A stretch of DNA of 64,000 nt from Gordonia hirsuta DSM 44140 = NBRC 16056 (GTDB taxonomy: Bacteria > Actinomycetota > Actinomycetes > Mycobacteriales > Mycobacteriaceae). Positions within the stretch are counted from its first letter, which is position 1. Every line of letters starts with the position of its first letter. A program made the position numbers and the translations under genes. The stretch covers positions 1 to 64,000 of the forward strand of contig NZ_BANT01000022.1 of NCBI RefSeq assembly GCF_000333015.1, given 5' to 3'. The notes beneath the pieces were generated by a model. That model saw only the letters and a list, made by a program, of their open reading frames with translations. It had not been told where the DNA came from and did not search any database. This document shows, in pieces, positions 43,617 through 53,300 of this stretch.

Positions 43617-44746
43617 CCCAGCAGCTCCAGAATCGTCGCATTGGCCATGCCCCCAGCCTCGCACATCGTCTGCAGTCCGTACCGGATGCCGCGCTCGCGC
43701 ATGTGATGGAGCATCCGGGTCATCAGGACCGCCCCGGAGGCGCCCAGCGGATGGCCCACGGCGATGGCACCGCCGAGCGGGTTGAGGGCGGCCTCGGGAG
43801 CCCCGGTCTCGGCCTGCCAGGCCAGCGGCACCGGCGCGAAGGCCTCGTTCACTTCGAAGACGCCGATGTCGTCGATCCTCAGGCCCGCCCGCGCCAGGGC
43901 TTTGGCGGTGGCGGCGATCGGCGCGCTGAGCATCATCACCGGGTCGTCGCCGGCCAGCACCGCGGTATGCACGCGCGCCAGCGGCCGCCACCCCTGTGCG
44001 GCGGCGTAGTCGCTGGTGGTCATCAGCAGTGCGGCGGCCCCGTCGGAGATCTGCGAGGAATTGCCCGCGGTGATCAGCCCGTCGGCCTCGAACGCCGGGG
44101 TCAGCCCGGCCAGCTTCTCCACGGTGGTACCGCGCCGCAGCCCCTCATCGGCCGTCAGCCCGGCCAGCGGCGCCAGCTGGGCGTCGAAGGCTCCGGCGTC
44201 GACGGCGGCGGCGGTGCGCGCGTGGGAGCGGGCCGAGTACTCGTCGACCTGGGAGCGGGTCAGCCCCCACCGGCGGGCCATCATCTCCGCCCCCGTCCCC
44301 TGGTTGAAGCCGTCGATGCCGTACCGGTCGAGCACCGAATCCGGCCAGGGCCGCCCGTCGCCGCGGGCCGAACCCATCGGCACCCGCGACATCGATTCGG
44401 TACCGCCGGCGACGGCCACGTCGTACTGTCCGGCGATCACCCCGGCCGCGGCGAAATGGACGGCCTGCTGAGCCGAGCCGCAGCGCCGGTCGACCACGGT
44501 GCCGGGCACCGATTCCGGCCAGCCCGCGGCCAGGATCCCGACCCGGGCCAGGCTGCCGGCCTGGTCGCCGACCTGGCTGACACAGCCCCACACCACATCG
44601 TCGACCCGCTCGGGCTCCAGCTCGTTGCGCCCGGCCAGCGCGGTCAGCACATGCGCGGTCATATCGCCCGGATGCACCCCGGCCAGGGAACCGTTGCGCT
44701 TGCCTATGGGGGTCCGGACCGCATCGACGATGACTGCATCTCTCAT
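43613..44746 (-). CDS. Acetyl-CoA acetyltransferase (thiolase)
   Basis: 377 residues. It cleaves 3-ketoacyl-CoA or condenses acetyl-CoA. The catalytic residues are visible: nucleophilic Cys in VVDRRCGSAQQA, NEAFAPV, histidine in GHPLGASGA and the second Cys in CEAGGMAN. First gene of the operon; ATG 44746 has a CAGAAT box 7 nt upstream. It is divergent from the mobA-moeA fusion gene, with 94 bp between starts. Confidence 0.94.
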   Translation of the reverse strand: MRDAVIVDAVRTPIGKRNGSLAGVHPGDMTAHVLTALAGRNELEPERVDDVVWGCVSQVGDQAGSLARVGILAAGWPESVPGTVVDRRCGSAQQAVHFAAAGVIAGQYDVAVAGGTESMSRVPMGSARGDGRPWPDSVLDRYGIDGFNQGTGAEMMARRWGLTRSQVDEYSARSHARTAAAVDAGAFDAQLAPLAGLTADEGLRRGTTVEKLAGLTPAFEADGLITAGNSSQISDGAAALLMTTSDYAAAQGWRPLARVHTAVLAGDDPVMMLSAPIAATAKALARAGLRIDDIGVFEVNEAFAPVPLAWQAETGAPEAALNPLGGAIAVGHPLGASGAVLMTRMLHHMRERGIRYGLQTMCEAGGMANATILELLG

Positions 44747-44753
44747 GGCGCCG

Positions 44754-44834
44754 ATTCTGCCAGCGCACTCGGCTGCCGCGGTGAGTTACGGCGGGCCTGT
44801 CCCCCTCGGCCCGGTCCGGCTCCCGGGTTAGGGT
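44754..44834. promoter_or_regulatory. Divergent leaderless promoters of the thiolase operon and the mobA-moeA gene
   Basis: Minus strand: CAGAAT (44754-44759), 7 nt before ATG 44746. Plus strand: TAGGGT (44829-44834), 6 nt before GTG 44841. Confidence 0.5.
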
Positions 44835-44840
44835 CGACGG

Positions 44841-46577
44841 GTGAGTGATAACGCCCCCGTCTACGACGCGATCGTGCTGGCCGGCGGCCGGGCCCGGCGC
44901 CTGGCCGGTGCCGACAAACCGGCAGCGCTGGTCGGCGGACGCCGCCTGCTGGACATCGCCCTGGCGGCCGTGGCGGATGCGGACCAGGTGGTCGTGGTGG
45001 GGCCCGAGCGAACCCTGCCCGCACAGGTCACCGCGACCCGGGAGGATCCGCCCTACGCCGGTCCGGTCGCGGCGATCGCCGCCGGAACGGCCGCCCTGTC
45101 GGCGACCGTCCCCGCCAAGCCCGGCGAGCGGCCCGTCGTCGTACTAGCCAGCGATCTGCCGGAGGTGACCGGCGCGCAGGTCCGGGCACTGCTGGCAGAG
45201 CTTCACCGGACCGGCGCCCCGGCGGTCCTGGCCGTCGACGACGACGGCCGGCGGCAGTATCTGCTGGGTGCCTGGCGACGCGATGCCCTCACGGCGCTGG
45301 CCCGGGGCGGCCCCGACAGCTCCCTGCGGGCGCTGATCCCGGCGGGCACCGGACTCCTGCGGCTCGACGGCGTCGGTGACGTCGACACCCCCGAGGAGCT
45401 GGCCCGCGCGACCAGCCGATCCCTGCCCGCACAGGCCCTCGCGCCACCGGCGGCCCGCGCGCTGCTGCGCTCGGCCCTGACCCCTCTGTCGCCGGTCACC
45501 GCCACCCTCGCCGACGCGGCCGGCACCGTCCTGGCCGAGCCGCTGGTCGCCGCCGAGCCGTTCCCACCGTTCGATGCGTCGGCGATGGACGGCTACGCGG
45601 TGGCCGGGCCATCCCCGTGGCGGCTGCTCGACACCGTATTGGCGGCCGGCGCCGGAACCTCGATCGCGCTGCGCCCCGGCCAGGCGGTCACCATCGCCAC
45701 CGGTGCCGCGTTGCCCGCCGGCGCCGAGCGGGCCCTGCGCTACGAGGAGACACAGCTGTCCGGGGAGCTGCTGACCGAGACCTCCACCGGCCGCGACGAC
45801 ACCCGCCGGACCGGCAGTGCCTGGCCGGCCGGTGCCACCCTGGCCGACGCCGGCCTGCCGGTGGATGCGCCGCTGATCTCGGTGGCCCGCGCCGCCGGTG
45901 TGCACCGGGTGCGTGTTCGCGGTCCGGTCCGGGCCCGCCTGCACACCTCCGGCGACGAGATCGTGCCCGACGGCGGTGACCTGCGCCCCGGAGCCCTCCC
46001 CGACACCGCCTCGGCGCCGGTGGCCGAGCTGCTGACCGAATCCGGGCTGACGGTGGTGACCGCCGGTCATCTGGCCGACCGCCGGGAGGTCTTCGCCCGC
46101 GCACTGGCCGCCGCCGACGCCGATCTGGTGGTCATCATCGGTGCCACCGGCCGCGGGGTGGCCGACCACCTGCGCGGTGCCCTCGCCGATGCCGGTGCCC
46201 GCCTGGTGCTGGACCGGGTGGCGTTGCGTCCGGGAGGCTCGCTGCTGCTGGCCCAGCTGCCCCACGGGGTCACGGTGCTGGGGCTGGGCGGCAATCCACT
46301 GGCGGCGGTCGCCGGCACCGTCGTCGTCCTGCCTGCACTGCTCGACGCCCTGCTGGCGCGCACGCCCCGCAACGCCGATGTGCTGACCTTGCAGACCGAG
46401 GCGGCCTCGGCACGCTCGGTCCACTGGCGGGTGCTGCCGGTGGAACCTGACGGGACCGGCCGGTGGAGCATCACACCGGGCCACGGCACCGGCCATCTGG
46501 CGTCCATGCTCGGCCACCGCGGACTGGCGCTGGTGCCGCCCACCGGCGCCCAGGCGCCCGTGGAACGCCTGCGCTGA
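44841..46577 (+). CDS. Fused MobA-like nucleotidyltransferase and MoeA-like molybdopterin molybdenumtransferase
   Basis: 578 residues. Residues 1-190 are an NTP-transferase domain: LAGGRARRLAGADKP, SDLPEVTGA and GDVDTPEEL. Residues about 195-578 are MoeA-like: PFPPFDASAMDGYAV, a central domain and PRNADVLTL near the end. The MoeA core loop is diverged (IIGATGRGVAD where canonical MoeA has TSGGxSxGE) and GLGGNPLA replaces PGNPVS, so the MoeA half may be altered in activity. The MobA half is also less canonical than the mobA at 7.1 kb. A fusion of the two ends of the pathway (metal insertion and GMP attachment) would allow channelling. Start is GTG 44841, leaderless. Confidence 0.88.
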   Translation: MSDNAPVYDAIVLAGGRARRLAGADKPAALVGGRRLLDIALAAVADADQVVVVGPERTLPAQVTATREDPPYAGPVAAIAAGTAALSATVPAKPGERPVVVLASDLPEVTGAQVRALLAELHRTGAPAVLAVDDDGRRQYLLGAWRRDALTALARGGPDSSLRALIPAGTGLLRLDGVGDVDTPEELARATSRSLPAQALAPPAARALLRSALTPLSPVTATLADAAGTVLAEPLVAAEPFPPFDASAMDGYAVAGPSPWRLLDTVLAAGAGTSIALRPGQAVTIATGAALPAGAERALRYEETQLSGELLTETSTGRDDTRRTGSAWPAGATLADAGLPVDAPLISVARAAGVHRVRVRGPVRARLHTSGDEIVPDGGDLRPGALPDTASAPVAELLTESGLTVVTAGHLADRREVFARALAAADADLVVIIGATGRGVADHLRGALADAGARLVLDRVALRPGGSLLLAQLPHGVTVLGLGGNPLAAVAGTVVVLPALLDALLARTPRNADVLTLQTEAASARSVHWRVLPVEPDGTGRWSITPGHGTGHLASMLGHRGLALVPPTGAQAPVERLR

Positions 46578-46650
46578 CTCCGCTATGACCCCGCCGCTAC
46601 GACCCCGCCGGACCGGGAACCGCCGGACTAGAACTCGCCGGATCAGGACT
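46578..46650. repeat. Degenerate 15-nt repeat array between mobA-moeA and modB
   Basis: About six imperfect units of 14-16 nt (GACCCCGCCG..., GAACTCGCCGGATCA, GGACTCACCGGACTGA). On the minus strand they place modB stop TGA (46643-46645), TAG (46628-46630) and TAG (46583-46585) in one frame, and the first unit lies inside modB coding sequence. Confidence 0.65.
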
Positions 46651-47464
46651 CACCGGACTGAGACAGGGCCGGTAGCCAGCGTCCCCGCATACCGATCAGG
46701 ACCAGCACGCTGAGCACCACCAACCCGATCGCCATGGCGATGGCCGACTCGTCGTCGCGCTGCAGTGACAGGTAGATCGCCAGCGGCATGGTCTGGGTGA
46801 CCCCTTCGATGTTGCCGGCGAAGGTGATCGTCGCACCGAACTCGCCCAGGGCCCGGGCGAAGCACATCACCGCGCCGGCGGCGATCCCGCCGCGGATCTG
46901 GGGAACGGTGATCCGCCAGAAGGTGGTCAGCCGGCTGGCGCCCAGGGTGTACGCCGCTTCTTCGGCATCGATGCTGCGGCTGCGCAGGGCGGCTTCGACA
47001 CTGACCACCAGAAACGGCATCGCCACCACCAGCTGGGCGATCACCACCGCGGCGAAGGTGTACGTGGGCGTCCAATCGAACCAGGCGTGCAGGTACTGCC
47101 CGAGCAGGCCGCGCCGGCCCAGCAGCGTCAGCAGGGCGGTACCGATCACCACCGGCGGCATCACCATCGGCACCAGCACCAGCAGCCGCACCAGCCGGGT
47201 GGGGCGGATCGCTCCCGAAGCCAGGACGGCGGCCAGCGGAATACCCAGGATCAGGGCGCAGGCCGTGGCCAGAAGCGCACCGCCCAGCGACAGGCCCAGG
47301 GCCTGCAGCGCCGGTGTCGCGGTCAGCAGCGACCAGATACGGCTCCACGGGGCCGCCCAGGCCAGCGCGAGCAGCGGGGCGATCAGCGCCGCCAGGCCCA
47401 GCACCCCGACCACGGCGATCGGAGTGGGGAGCCGGGTGCTGGGGCGGTAGGGACCTCCGTTCAC
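46643..47464 (-). CDS. modB: Molybdate ABC transporter permease
   Basis: 273 residues with six transmembrane helices. The permease loop that contacts the ATPase is visible: EEAAYTLGASRLTTFWRITVPQIRGGI, with the EAA-like Gly. It would import molybdate with ModA and ModC. The start is GTG 47464, in a 17-bp repeat that also carries the modA end. No modC (ATPase) gene is next to it; the next gene downstream is convergent. The ATPase must come from elsewhere. Confidence 0.92.
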   Translation of the reverse strand: MNGGPYRPSTRLPTPIAVVGVLGLAALIAPLLALAWAAPWSRIWSLLTATPALQALGLSLGGALLATACALILGIPLAAVLASGAIRPTRLVRLLVLVPMVMPPVVIGTALLTLLGRRGLLGQYLHAWFDWTPTYTFAAVVIAQLVVAMPFLVVSVEAALRSRSIDAEEAAYTLGASRLTTFWRITVPQIRGGIAAGAVMCFARALGEFGATITFAGNIEGVTQTMPLAIYLSLQRDDESAIAMAIGLVVLSVLVLIGMRGRWLPALSQSGES

Positions 47465-47494
47465 CGGGCGCCGTCACTCACCGGACACCGTCGC
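47461..47494. repeat. 17-bp tandem duplication at the modA-modB junction
   Basis: TCACCGGGCGCCGTCAC (47461-47477) and TCACCGGACACCGTCGC (47478-47494): 14 of 17 identical. The modB start codon is in the first unit; the modA stop (47495-47497) follows the second directly. Confidence 0.8.
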
Positions 47495-48223
47495 TCACGG
47501 GGCCCCGAAACCCGCATCGGCCAGAATCCGCCGACCGTTCTGCGAGATCAGCAGGTCCACAAAATCGTCGCCGTCGGCGGTGAGCGCAGCGGCCGGGTAC
47601 CGGACCACCGGCGCGTTCGGGATCGCGATCGTCTCCACCTTGTCCCCGGCCGACCGCGCATCGGTGGCGTAGACCAGAGCCGCATCGGCCTCCCCGCTGG
47701 TCACCGCCCCGAGCGCGGCCCGCACGTCCACCGCGCGGGTGATCGGCCGCGCAGTGGCGCCGATGGCGCCCAGTGCCTTGTCGGCAGCCCGCCCGCACGG
47801 CACCGCGGTATCGCAGATCACCGACCGGTTGCCTGCGGCAGCGAAGTAGTCCAGCCCGGTCACCGATCCGGGATTGCCCTTCGGTACGACGATGACCAGC
47901 GTGTTGGTCGCGACCACGACCGGATCCTTGGCCACACCGTCGGCGACGGCCTTGTCCATGGTCTCGGTGTCGGCGGTGATCAGCACATCGGCTGTGGCGC
48001 CGGATTTGAGGCGCTGCACCAGCGCCGAGGACGCAGCCGCGTCCACCTGTACGTTCGCGCCGCCGTGGCTCTCGCCGTAGGCGTGCGAGAGGGGTTTCAT
48101 CACGTCGACCAGAGAGGCCGCCGCCATCACCCGGATGGTGTCGCCCCCGCTGCCGCACGCGGTCAGCACAGCGGTCGCGGCCAGTGCGGCGATCGCCGCG
48201 GCGACGTATCGGTGCGGTTTCAT
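47495..48223 (-). CDS. modA: Molybdate-binding lipoprotein
   Basis: 242 residues from ATG 48223; an ATG four codons upstream (48235) is possible. Lipoprotein signal with lipobox LTAC and Cys23. The periplasmic-binding fold has IRVMAAASLVDVM, with the small-residue anion pocket, GATADVLITAD and EADAALVYATDA. It captures molybdate (or tungstate) outside the membrane. Downstream is modB, 30 bp away. Upstream is moaD on the same strand, so uptake and cofactor genes are probably cotranscribed. Confidence 0.93.
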   Translation of the reverse strand: MKPHRYVAAAIAALAATAVLTACGSGGDTIRVMAAASLVDVMKPLSHAYGESHGGANVQVDAAASSALVQRLKSGATADVLITADTETMDKAVADGVAKDPVVVATNTLVIVVPKGNPGSVTGLDYFAAAGNRSVICDTAVPCGRAADKALGAIGATARPITRAVDVRAALGAVTSGEADAALVYATDARSAGDKVETIAIPNAPVVRYPAAALTADGDDFVDLLISQNGRRILADAGFGAP

Positions 48224-48249
48224 GTCAGCAAGCATGCCGCACAGCCGGC

Positions 48250-48507
48250 TCAGCCGCCCGCGAAGGGCGGCAGCACATCGACCTGCGATCCGATCACCTC
48301 GGTGTCGGCGCGCAGCAGACGATCGCCGTCGAGCACCGAACAGTGCGCCGCCAGTTCCCCGGCCCGGTCTCCGTGGCGCCAGCCGATGGCCCGGCGCAGA
48401 CCGCCGACCGTGGGATCGGCCAGGGTGAACTGCTCGCGTTCGCAGCCGACGGCGTCGACCAGGGCGGCGAAGTAGTTGACGGCGACGGTCGAGGTGTCCT
48501 CAGCCAC
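48250..48507 (-). CDS. moaD: Molybdopterin synthase small subunit MoaD
   Basis: 85 residues, beta-grasp fold, ending in the essential GG (LPPFAGG) that becomes a thiocarboxylate and gives sulphur to precursor Z. The start is GTG 48507, overlapping the moaA stop by 8 nt, so translation is coupled. The adenylating partner (MoeB/MoeZ) is not in the window. Confidence 0.92.
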   Translation of the reverse strand: MAEDTSTVAVNYFAALVDAVGCEREQFTLADPTVGGLRRAIGWRHGDRAGELAAHCSVLDGDRLLRADTEVIGSQVDVLPPFAGG

Positions 48508-49510
48508 CGATTGCTCCCATCGAACGGCGCGGATGCGTCAGCACATCCGCGGGTAGATGTCCCGGCGATTTACGCCAGGTGACTTCCCGCCAGGCTGCCG
48601 CCAGAGCGGCGTCGTCTCCGCCGCCGCGCAGGATCGCCCGCAGGTCGATCTCGTCGTCGGAGAACAGGCAGGGGCGCACGCGGCCTTCGGCGGTGATCCG
48701 GGTGCGGTCGCAGGCACCGCAGAACGACCGGGACATCGAGGCGATCACCCCGACGGTGCCCGGTCCCCCGTCGACCCGCCACAGTTCGGCCGGTGCCCCC
48801 GGATCCTCCCGGCCGACCGCCTCCAGCGCGAAGTGGCCGCCGAGGACCTCCAGCATCTGGGCGGCGGTCACAAAACCGTCCCGGCTCCAGGTGCCGTCGG
48901 CATCCAGCGGCATCGATTCGATGAACCGCAACGACAGCCCGCGATCCAGGCACCAGCGCAGCAACTGCGGAGCGTGGGGCAGGGTCTCGTGCAGGGCCAC
49001 CGCATTGATCTTCACCGGAGACAGGCCCGCGGCGACCGCCGCATCGATACCGTCGAGCACCTCGGGCAGCCGGTCCCGGCGGGTGATCTGGGCGAACAGC
49101 TCGCGATCCACGGTGTCCAGGGAGATGTTGATCCGGCTCAGCCCCGCCGCAGCCAGCGCCGCGGCCCGGCGGGTCAGACCCAGCCCGTTGGTGGTCAGCG
49201 CCACCGGCAGCTCGGGATGGCGGGCGCGGATCGCCGCGACGATCTCTTCCAGGTCCCGGCGGATCAGCGGCTCGCCACCGGTCAGCCGGACCTCCTCGAT
49301 ACCCAGGTCGTGCACGGCCACATCCACCAGCCGCGCTACCTCGGCGGTCGAGAGCAGCTCGTCGCGGGGCATGATCGGCAGCCCCTCGGCGGGCATGCAG
49401 TAGCGGCAGCGCAGATTGCAGGCCTGCGTCAGAGAGATCCGCAGATCACGCGCACGCCGGCCCAGTCCATCCACCAGGAGGGAACCGGTCGGTACGTCGG
49501 CGACTGTCAC
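48500..49510 (-). CDS. moaA: GTP 3',8-cyclase MoaA
   Basis: 336 residues, radical SAM enzyme that starts molybdopterin synthesis from GTP. The N-terminal cluster motif is CNLRCRYC; the C-terminal cluster motif is [18 protein letters not shown]; the chain ends in IGG, the conserved activating tail. The start is GTG 49510 ([10 protein letters not shown]), with TAACGT 7 nt upstream. It is head-to-head with moeA and first in moaA-moaD-modA-modB. Confidence 0.95.
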   Translation of the reverse strand: MTVADVPTGSLLVDGLGRRARDLRISLTQACNLRCRYCMPAEGLPIMPRDELLSTAEVARLVDVAVHDLGIEEVRLTGGEPLIRRDLEEIVAAIRARHPELPVALTTNGLGLTRRAAALAAAGLSRINISLDTVDRELFAQITRRDRLPEVLDGIDAAVAAGLSPVKINAVALHETLPHAPQLLRWCLDRGLSLRFIESMPLDADGTWSRDGFVTAAQMLEVLGGHFALEAVGREDPGAPAELWRVDGGPGTVGVIASMSRSFCGACDRTRITAEGRVRPCLFSDDEIDLRAILRGGGDDAALAAAWREVTWRKSPGHLPADVLTHPRRSMGAIGG

Positions 49511-49517
49511 GCCTTCG

Positions 49518-49599
49518 ACGTTAGCAGTGTTTTGACTCCTCCAAACTGTCTGACAGGGCACAAAGCCGCTGACCGGGCACCAGCGGCGTTGCGTAGGGT
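49518..49599. promoter_or_regulatory. Divergent leaderless promoters of moaA and moeA
   Basis: Minus strand: TAACGT (49518-49523), 7 nt before GTG 49510. Plus strand: TAGGGT (49594-49599), 6 nt before GTG 49606. The 95-bp gap has no room for a Moco riboswitch on either leader. Confidence 0.55.
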
Positions 49600-49605
49600 G
49601 AGGCT

Positions 49606-50796
49606 GTGACTCGCAGACCCCTCGCCGACCATCAGGCGGCGGTAGCCGCTCATCTGGCCGGCCTCGCCGGCACCGAGACCGTTCCGGTGCGCGTGGCCCT
49701 GGACCGGACCACCTCGGCGCCGGTTCGTGCGCCCTACTCCCTGCCGCTGTTCGACAACTCCGCGATGGACGGTTTCGCCGTACGCGCCGCCGAGGTGTCC
49801 CCCGGTGCCGATCTGGAGGTCGGCGGCCGGATCTTCGCCGGCGACACCACGCGCCCGGTCCTACGGGCCGGAACCGCGATGGCCATCATGACCGGCGCCC
49901 CCCTGCCGGCCGGCGCCGACGCGGTGATTCCGGTCGAGGCCAGCCACGAGACCGCCGGATCCGGGCAGCAGAGCACGGTCAGGTTCGACGCGGCCCCGGA
50001 GCCGGGCGCCTTCATCCGGTCGGCCGGTGACGATGTGGCCGCCGGGGAAGTGGTGATCGCGGCCGGCACCCGGCTGGCCCCGCGGCATCTGGGCGCCCTG
50101 GCCGCCGCCGGCGTGGAGACCATCGAGGTTCACCGCCGGCCGGCCGTCGCCATCATCTCCACCGGCAGCGAGTTGATCCGTGCCGGTGCCACCCCGCAGG
50201 CCGGGCAGGTCTTCGAATCCAACTCCCTGGTACTGCAGTCGCTGTCGACCAAGCACGGCGCACGCGTGACGTTCATCGGATCGGCCGGCGACGACGGCGA
50301 TTTCGCGACGATCCTGACCGCGGCCTGCCAGGACGCCGACCTGGTGCTGACCTCCGGCGGAATCTCCATGGGTGAACGTGAACCGGTCCGCCAGACCCTG
50401 GCCGAGCACGGCTGGTTCGGGCCGGTCGCCATGCAGCCCGGCGGCCCGCAGGGGTTGGCCACCTGGAAACAGACGCCCGTGTGCTGTCTGCCCGGAAACC
50501 CCGTCAGCATCGTCGTGTCCTTCGAGGTACTGCTGCGCGATGTCCTGCGCGGGATCGCCGGTCTGCCGCCGGTCGCGTCGAACCGGGCCGTCCTGGCCCA
50601 CGACATCACCTCGGTACCCGGGAAGACCCAGTTTCTGCGCGGGGTGAGCGAACCCGACGGCTCGGTCCGTCCCCTGGGCGGGCCCGGCAGTCACCTGGCG
50701 GTGACCGCCGCCGCGGCCGAGCTGCTGATCGAGATCGACGCCGACACCACCGAACTGCCGGCCGGAACCGAGGTGACCACGTGGCCGCTGACCTGA
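49606..50796 (+). CDS. moeA: Molybdopterin molybdenumtransferase MoeA
   Basis: 396 residues. It inserts molybdenum into adenylylated molybdopterin. Canonical motifs are intact: [37 protein letters not shown] and PGNPVSIVV. It has three usual parts plus the C-terminal domain IV. This is the normal MoeA, in contrast with the diverged copy fused to MobA at 44.8 kb. Its 3' end overlaps the start of the moaC-mog fusion by 16 nt. Confidence 0.95.
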   Translation: MTRRPLADHQAAVAAHLAGLAGTETVPVRVALDRTTSAPVRAPYSLPLFDNSAMDGFAVRAAEVSPGADLEVGGRIFAGDTTRPVLRAGTAMAIMTGAPLPAGADAVIPVEASHETAGSGQQSTVRFDAAPEPGAFIRSAGDDVAAGEVVIAAGTRLAPRHLGALAAAGVETIEVHRRPAVAIISTGSELIRAGATPQAGQVFESNSLVLQSLSTKHGARVTFIGSAGDDGDFATILTAACQDADLVLTSGGISMGEREPVRQTLAEHGWFGPVAMQPGGPQGLATWKQTPVCCLPGNPVSIVVSFEVLLRDVLRGIAGLPPVASNRAVLAHDITSVPGKTQFLRGVSEPDGSVRPLGGPGSHLAVTAAAAELLIEIDADTTELPAGTEVTTWPLT

Positions 50797-51845
50797 CCCC
50801 ACCGCATCCGGGTGCCGGCGAGCCGTCGCAAAGCGCCGGCCCGGGTGGACTGACCCATTTGCGGGCCGACGGCACCGCCGCCATGGTCGACGTCTCCGAC
50901 AAGGACGTCACCCGGCGCGTGGCGGTCGCCGAGGGACGCTTCTGCACCACCGCGCAGGTGATCGAGGCGATCCGCCGCGGCGGTGTGGTCAAAGGCGATG
51001 TGCTGGCGACCGCACGGATCGCCGGGATCATGGGGGCCAAGCGCACCGCCGACCTGATCCCGCTGTGCCATCCGTTGCCGCTGTCGAAGGTCGCCGTGGA
51101 CTTCACCCTGCACGACGACGCCGTCTCGATCACCGCGACAGCGGTCACCACCGGACGGACCGGTGTCGAGATGGAAGCACTGACCGCGGTCACCGTCGCC
51201 GGGCTGACCCTGCACGACATGGTCAAAGCCCTCGATCCGGCCGCACGCCTGACCGATGTCCAGCTGGCGGAGAAGACCGGTGGGCGCCGCGGGCACTGGG
51301 TGCGGGCGCAGCACCGCGAACAGCATCGCGCACCAGCGGCGGCCGGACCCGGACAGGTCGCCCTGCATCCGAACCGGCGGGCCGAGGTCGTGGTCTCGTC
51401 CACCCGGATCGCGGCCGGGACGCGGACCGACGCCACCGGACCGGTGATCGTCCAGTGGCTGCGCGACCGCGGCTTCACCGTCGGACCGGTCACGATCACC
51501 GCCGACGCCGAGTTCGCCGGAACACTGAACGCGCTGCTGCAGAACGCCCCCGCGGTGATCATCACGACCGGCGGCACCGGTCCCACCGCCGACGACCTGG
51601 TTCCCGAAGCCACCGCCGCGATCATGACGACTCCGCTGCCCGGGATCGCCGAGGCCATCCGCGATCGCGGCCGGCAGACCACTGCCCTGGCCGCGCTCAG
51701 CCGCGGGCACGCCGGGCTGGCCGGGGGAACCCTGGTGGTCAACCTTCCGGGGTCGCGCGGCGGGGTCGCCGACGGACTCGCGGTCCTGGGGCCGCTGCTC
51801 GATCACCTGCTGGAGCTGGCCGCCGGGGAGGGACACCATGAGTGA
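50781..51845 (+). CDS. MoaC-MogA bifunctional molybdopterin biosynthesis protein
   Basis: 354 residues from GTG 50781. Residues about 25-180 are MoaC ([56 protein letters not shown]), which completes cyclic pyranopterin formation. Residues about 195-350 are a MogA/MoaB-type domain ([19 protein letters not shown] and [12 protein letters not shown]) that adenylates molybdopterin. A linker of about 20 residues joins them. MoaC-MoaB fusions are known in some actinobacteria. It overlaps moeA (16 nt) and moaE (8 nt). Confidence 0.93.
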   Translation: MAADLTPPHPGAGEPSQSAGPGGLTHLRADGTAAMVDVSDKDVTRRVAVAEGRFCTTAQVIEAIRRGGVVKGDVLATARIAGIMGAKRTADLIPLCHPLPLSKVAVDFTLHDDAVSITATAVTTGRTGVEMEALTAVTVAGLTLHDMVKALDPAARLTDVQLAEKTGGRRGHWVRAQHREQHRAPAAAGPGQVALHPNRRAEVVVSSTRIAAGTRTDATGPVIVQWLRDRGFTVGPVTITADAEFAGTLNALLQNAPAVIITTGGTGPTADDLVPEATAAIMTTPLPGIAEAIRDRGRQTTALAALSRGHAGLAGGTLVVNLPGSRGGVADGLAVLGPLLDHLLELAAGEGHHE

Positions 51846-52242
51846 CATCGTCGAGACCGCCCTGGATCCGCGCGAATGCGAACAGCGGGTGCACACCGCA
51901 GCCGACGGCGCGATGGTGACCTTCACCGGCATCGTGCGCGACCATCACGGCGGCCGGTCGGTGACGGCACTGCGCTATCAGGCGCACCCGCAGGCCGATC
52001 GGTTCCTGCAGGAGGTGCTGGCCCGCCACCGCAGCCACGAGGTCCAGGTCGCCGCCCAGCATCGAGTCGGCGATCTGGCCATCGGCGATCTGGCCGTGGT
52101 GGTGGCCGTGGCCGCACCGCACCGGGGCGCCGCCTTCGAGGTCTGCGCGCAGTTGATCGACGAGATCAAGACGCAGGTCCCGATCTGGAAATTCGAGACC
52201 TACGCCGACGGCGACAGCGTCTGGGTCAACGCCTGTTCCTGA
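51838..52242 (+). CDS. moaE: Molybdopterin synthase large subunit MoaE
   Basis: 134 residues. Pairs with MoaD to make molybdopterin. [14 protein letters not shown] near the start, the central [12 protein letters not shown] and the catalytic lysine region [12 protein letters not shown] are typical. The start is ATG 51838, overlapping moaC-mog by 8 nt. Last gene of moeA-moaC/mog-moaE. Confidence 0.95.
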   Translation: MSDIVETALDPRECEQRVHTAADGAMVTFTGIVRDHHGGRSVTALRYQAHPQADRFLQEVLARHRSHEVQVAAQHRVGDLAIGDLAVVVAVAAPHRGAAFEVCAQLIDEIKTQVPIWKFETYADGDSVWVNACS

Positions 52243-52252
52243 CCCGCGCGGA

Positions 52253-53170
52253 TCAGTCCGGCGTGTACACGCCCAGCGCATTATCGACGATGGTGCCGAA
52301 GTAGAGCACCCCGTCCCGTTCGGCGACGCTGGTGACGAAGGTGTAGTCGACACCCTTGGGTTTGATGTCGTGGACCAGGTTGCCGTCGAAGTCGAAGGCG
52401 ATCACCCAGACCACGTCCTCGGGGCTGGGCCCGAGTCGTTCGGGTACCCGCGCGAGCACCTTCCGCGCTCGGATCGGCAGTTTGTGGATGCCCTCGAGCA
52501 CCGGGTTGCGCGGCGCAGCCAGCGCACACCAGATCAGCCCGTCGCTGCCGATCGTCAGGTTGTCGGGGTAGCCGGGCAGACCGTCGATCACGACCTCCGT
52601 CTCGCCGCGCCGTTCGCCGGTCAGCCAGTAGCGCGTGATGCGGGAGGCACCGGTCTCGGCGATCAGCACGAAGGACTCGTCCGGAGCCAGCACCAGCCCG
52701 TTGGCGAACTGCAGATCGTGGAGCAAGGTCTCGACCTTGCCGTCGGACTGTCGGCGGATGAGCCGTCCGCTGCCAGCGTGCTCGATGAGATCGCTCCGCC
52801 AGTTGTCGATGGTGTACCGCTGCGAGGAGGCCGAGATGTACAGCGTCCCGTCCGCGGCGGCCACGACGTTGCTGGCGAAGCGGAGCGGCCGGTCGTCGAC
52901 CACGTCGACCATCACCGTCGGACGTCCGCGACCGCCTTCCAGGTGCAGGACGCCGCGGTCGTGGTCGCACATCACCACCGAGCCGTCGGGCAGTACCTCC
53001 AGGCCGAGGAGATGACCGGCAGTGTCGGCGAGCACCTCGACCCCGTCGGTATTCGGGTCGACAGCGATCAGCCGGCCGTCGTCGAGTCCGGTGATGACGC
53101 GGCCGTCAGGTAGACACACCACGTCCTCTGGTCCATTGCCGGGAAGTGCGATGCGTCTAAATTCAGCCAC
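52253..53170 (-). CDS. SMP-30/gluconolactonase-like beta-propeller protein
   Basis: 305 residues. Six propeller blades can be picked out from repeated LPDG, DGTLYIS and DGLIW turns; FANGLVLAPDESFVLIAETG is the usual metal-binding blade of the SMP-30 and strictosidine-synthase-like group. These are lactonases or esterases, often of unknown substrate. No signal peptide. It converges on moaE with 10 bp between. The start is GTG 53170; TAATAA lies 6 nt upstream. Confidence 0.85.
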   Translation of the reverse strand: MAEFRRIALPGNGPEDVVCLPDGRVITGLDDGRLIAVDPNTDGVEVLADTAGHLLGLEVLPDGSVVMCDHDRGVLHLEGGRGRPTVMVDVVDDRPLRFASNVVAAADGTLYISASSQRYTIDNWRSDLIEHAGSGRLIRRQSDGKVETLLHDLQFANGLVLAPDESFVLIAETGASRITRYWLTGERRGETEVVIDGLPGYPDNLTIGSDGLIWCALAAPRNPVLEGIHKLPIRARKVLARVPERLGPSPEDVVWVIAFDFDGNLVHDIKPKGVDYTFVTSVAERDGVLYFGTIVDNALGVYTPD

Positions 53171-53288
53171 GCCACATTATTACCCTGCCCAGCCGTTCTT
53201 TGCCTGAGCCATTGGTCCCCTTCACCCGAATGAACCATATGAACCTCTACACATAATCACTCTGTTGCATACGCACGGTTTCGGTTGC

Positions 53289-53294
53289 TACATT
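53289..53294 (+). promoter_or_regulatory. -10 box of the PadR gene (leaderless)
   Basis: TACATT ends 6 nt before ATG 53301. Upstream are TTGCAT and a near palindrome TGCATACGCA (about 53266-53275), and a direct repeat ATGAACC(AT)ATGAACC (about 53229-53244) that could be operator half-sites. Confidence 0.5.
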
Positions 53295-53300
53295 CGGCCA

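Noticed and set aside
42819-43991. Longer form of the enoyl-CoA hydratase starting near 43991
   Set aside because: The extra 125 residues are an Arg/Gly-rich antisense-like extension over thiolase; the true start at 43616 overlaps the thiolase stop by 4 nt.
49511-49605. Moco riboswitch before moaA or moeA
   Set aside because: The 95-bp divergent gap holds two leaderless promoters and no room for the conserved aptamer.
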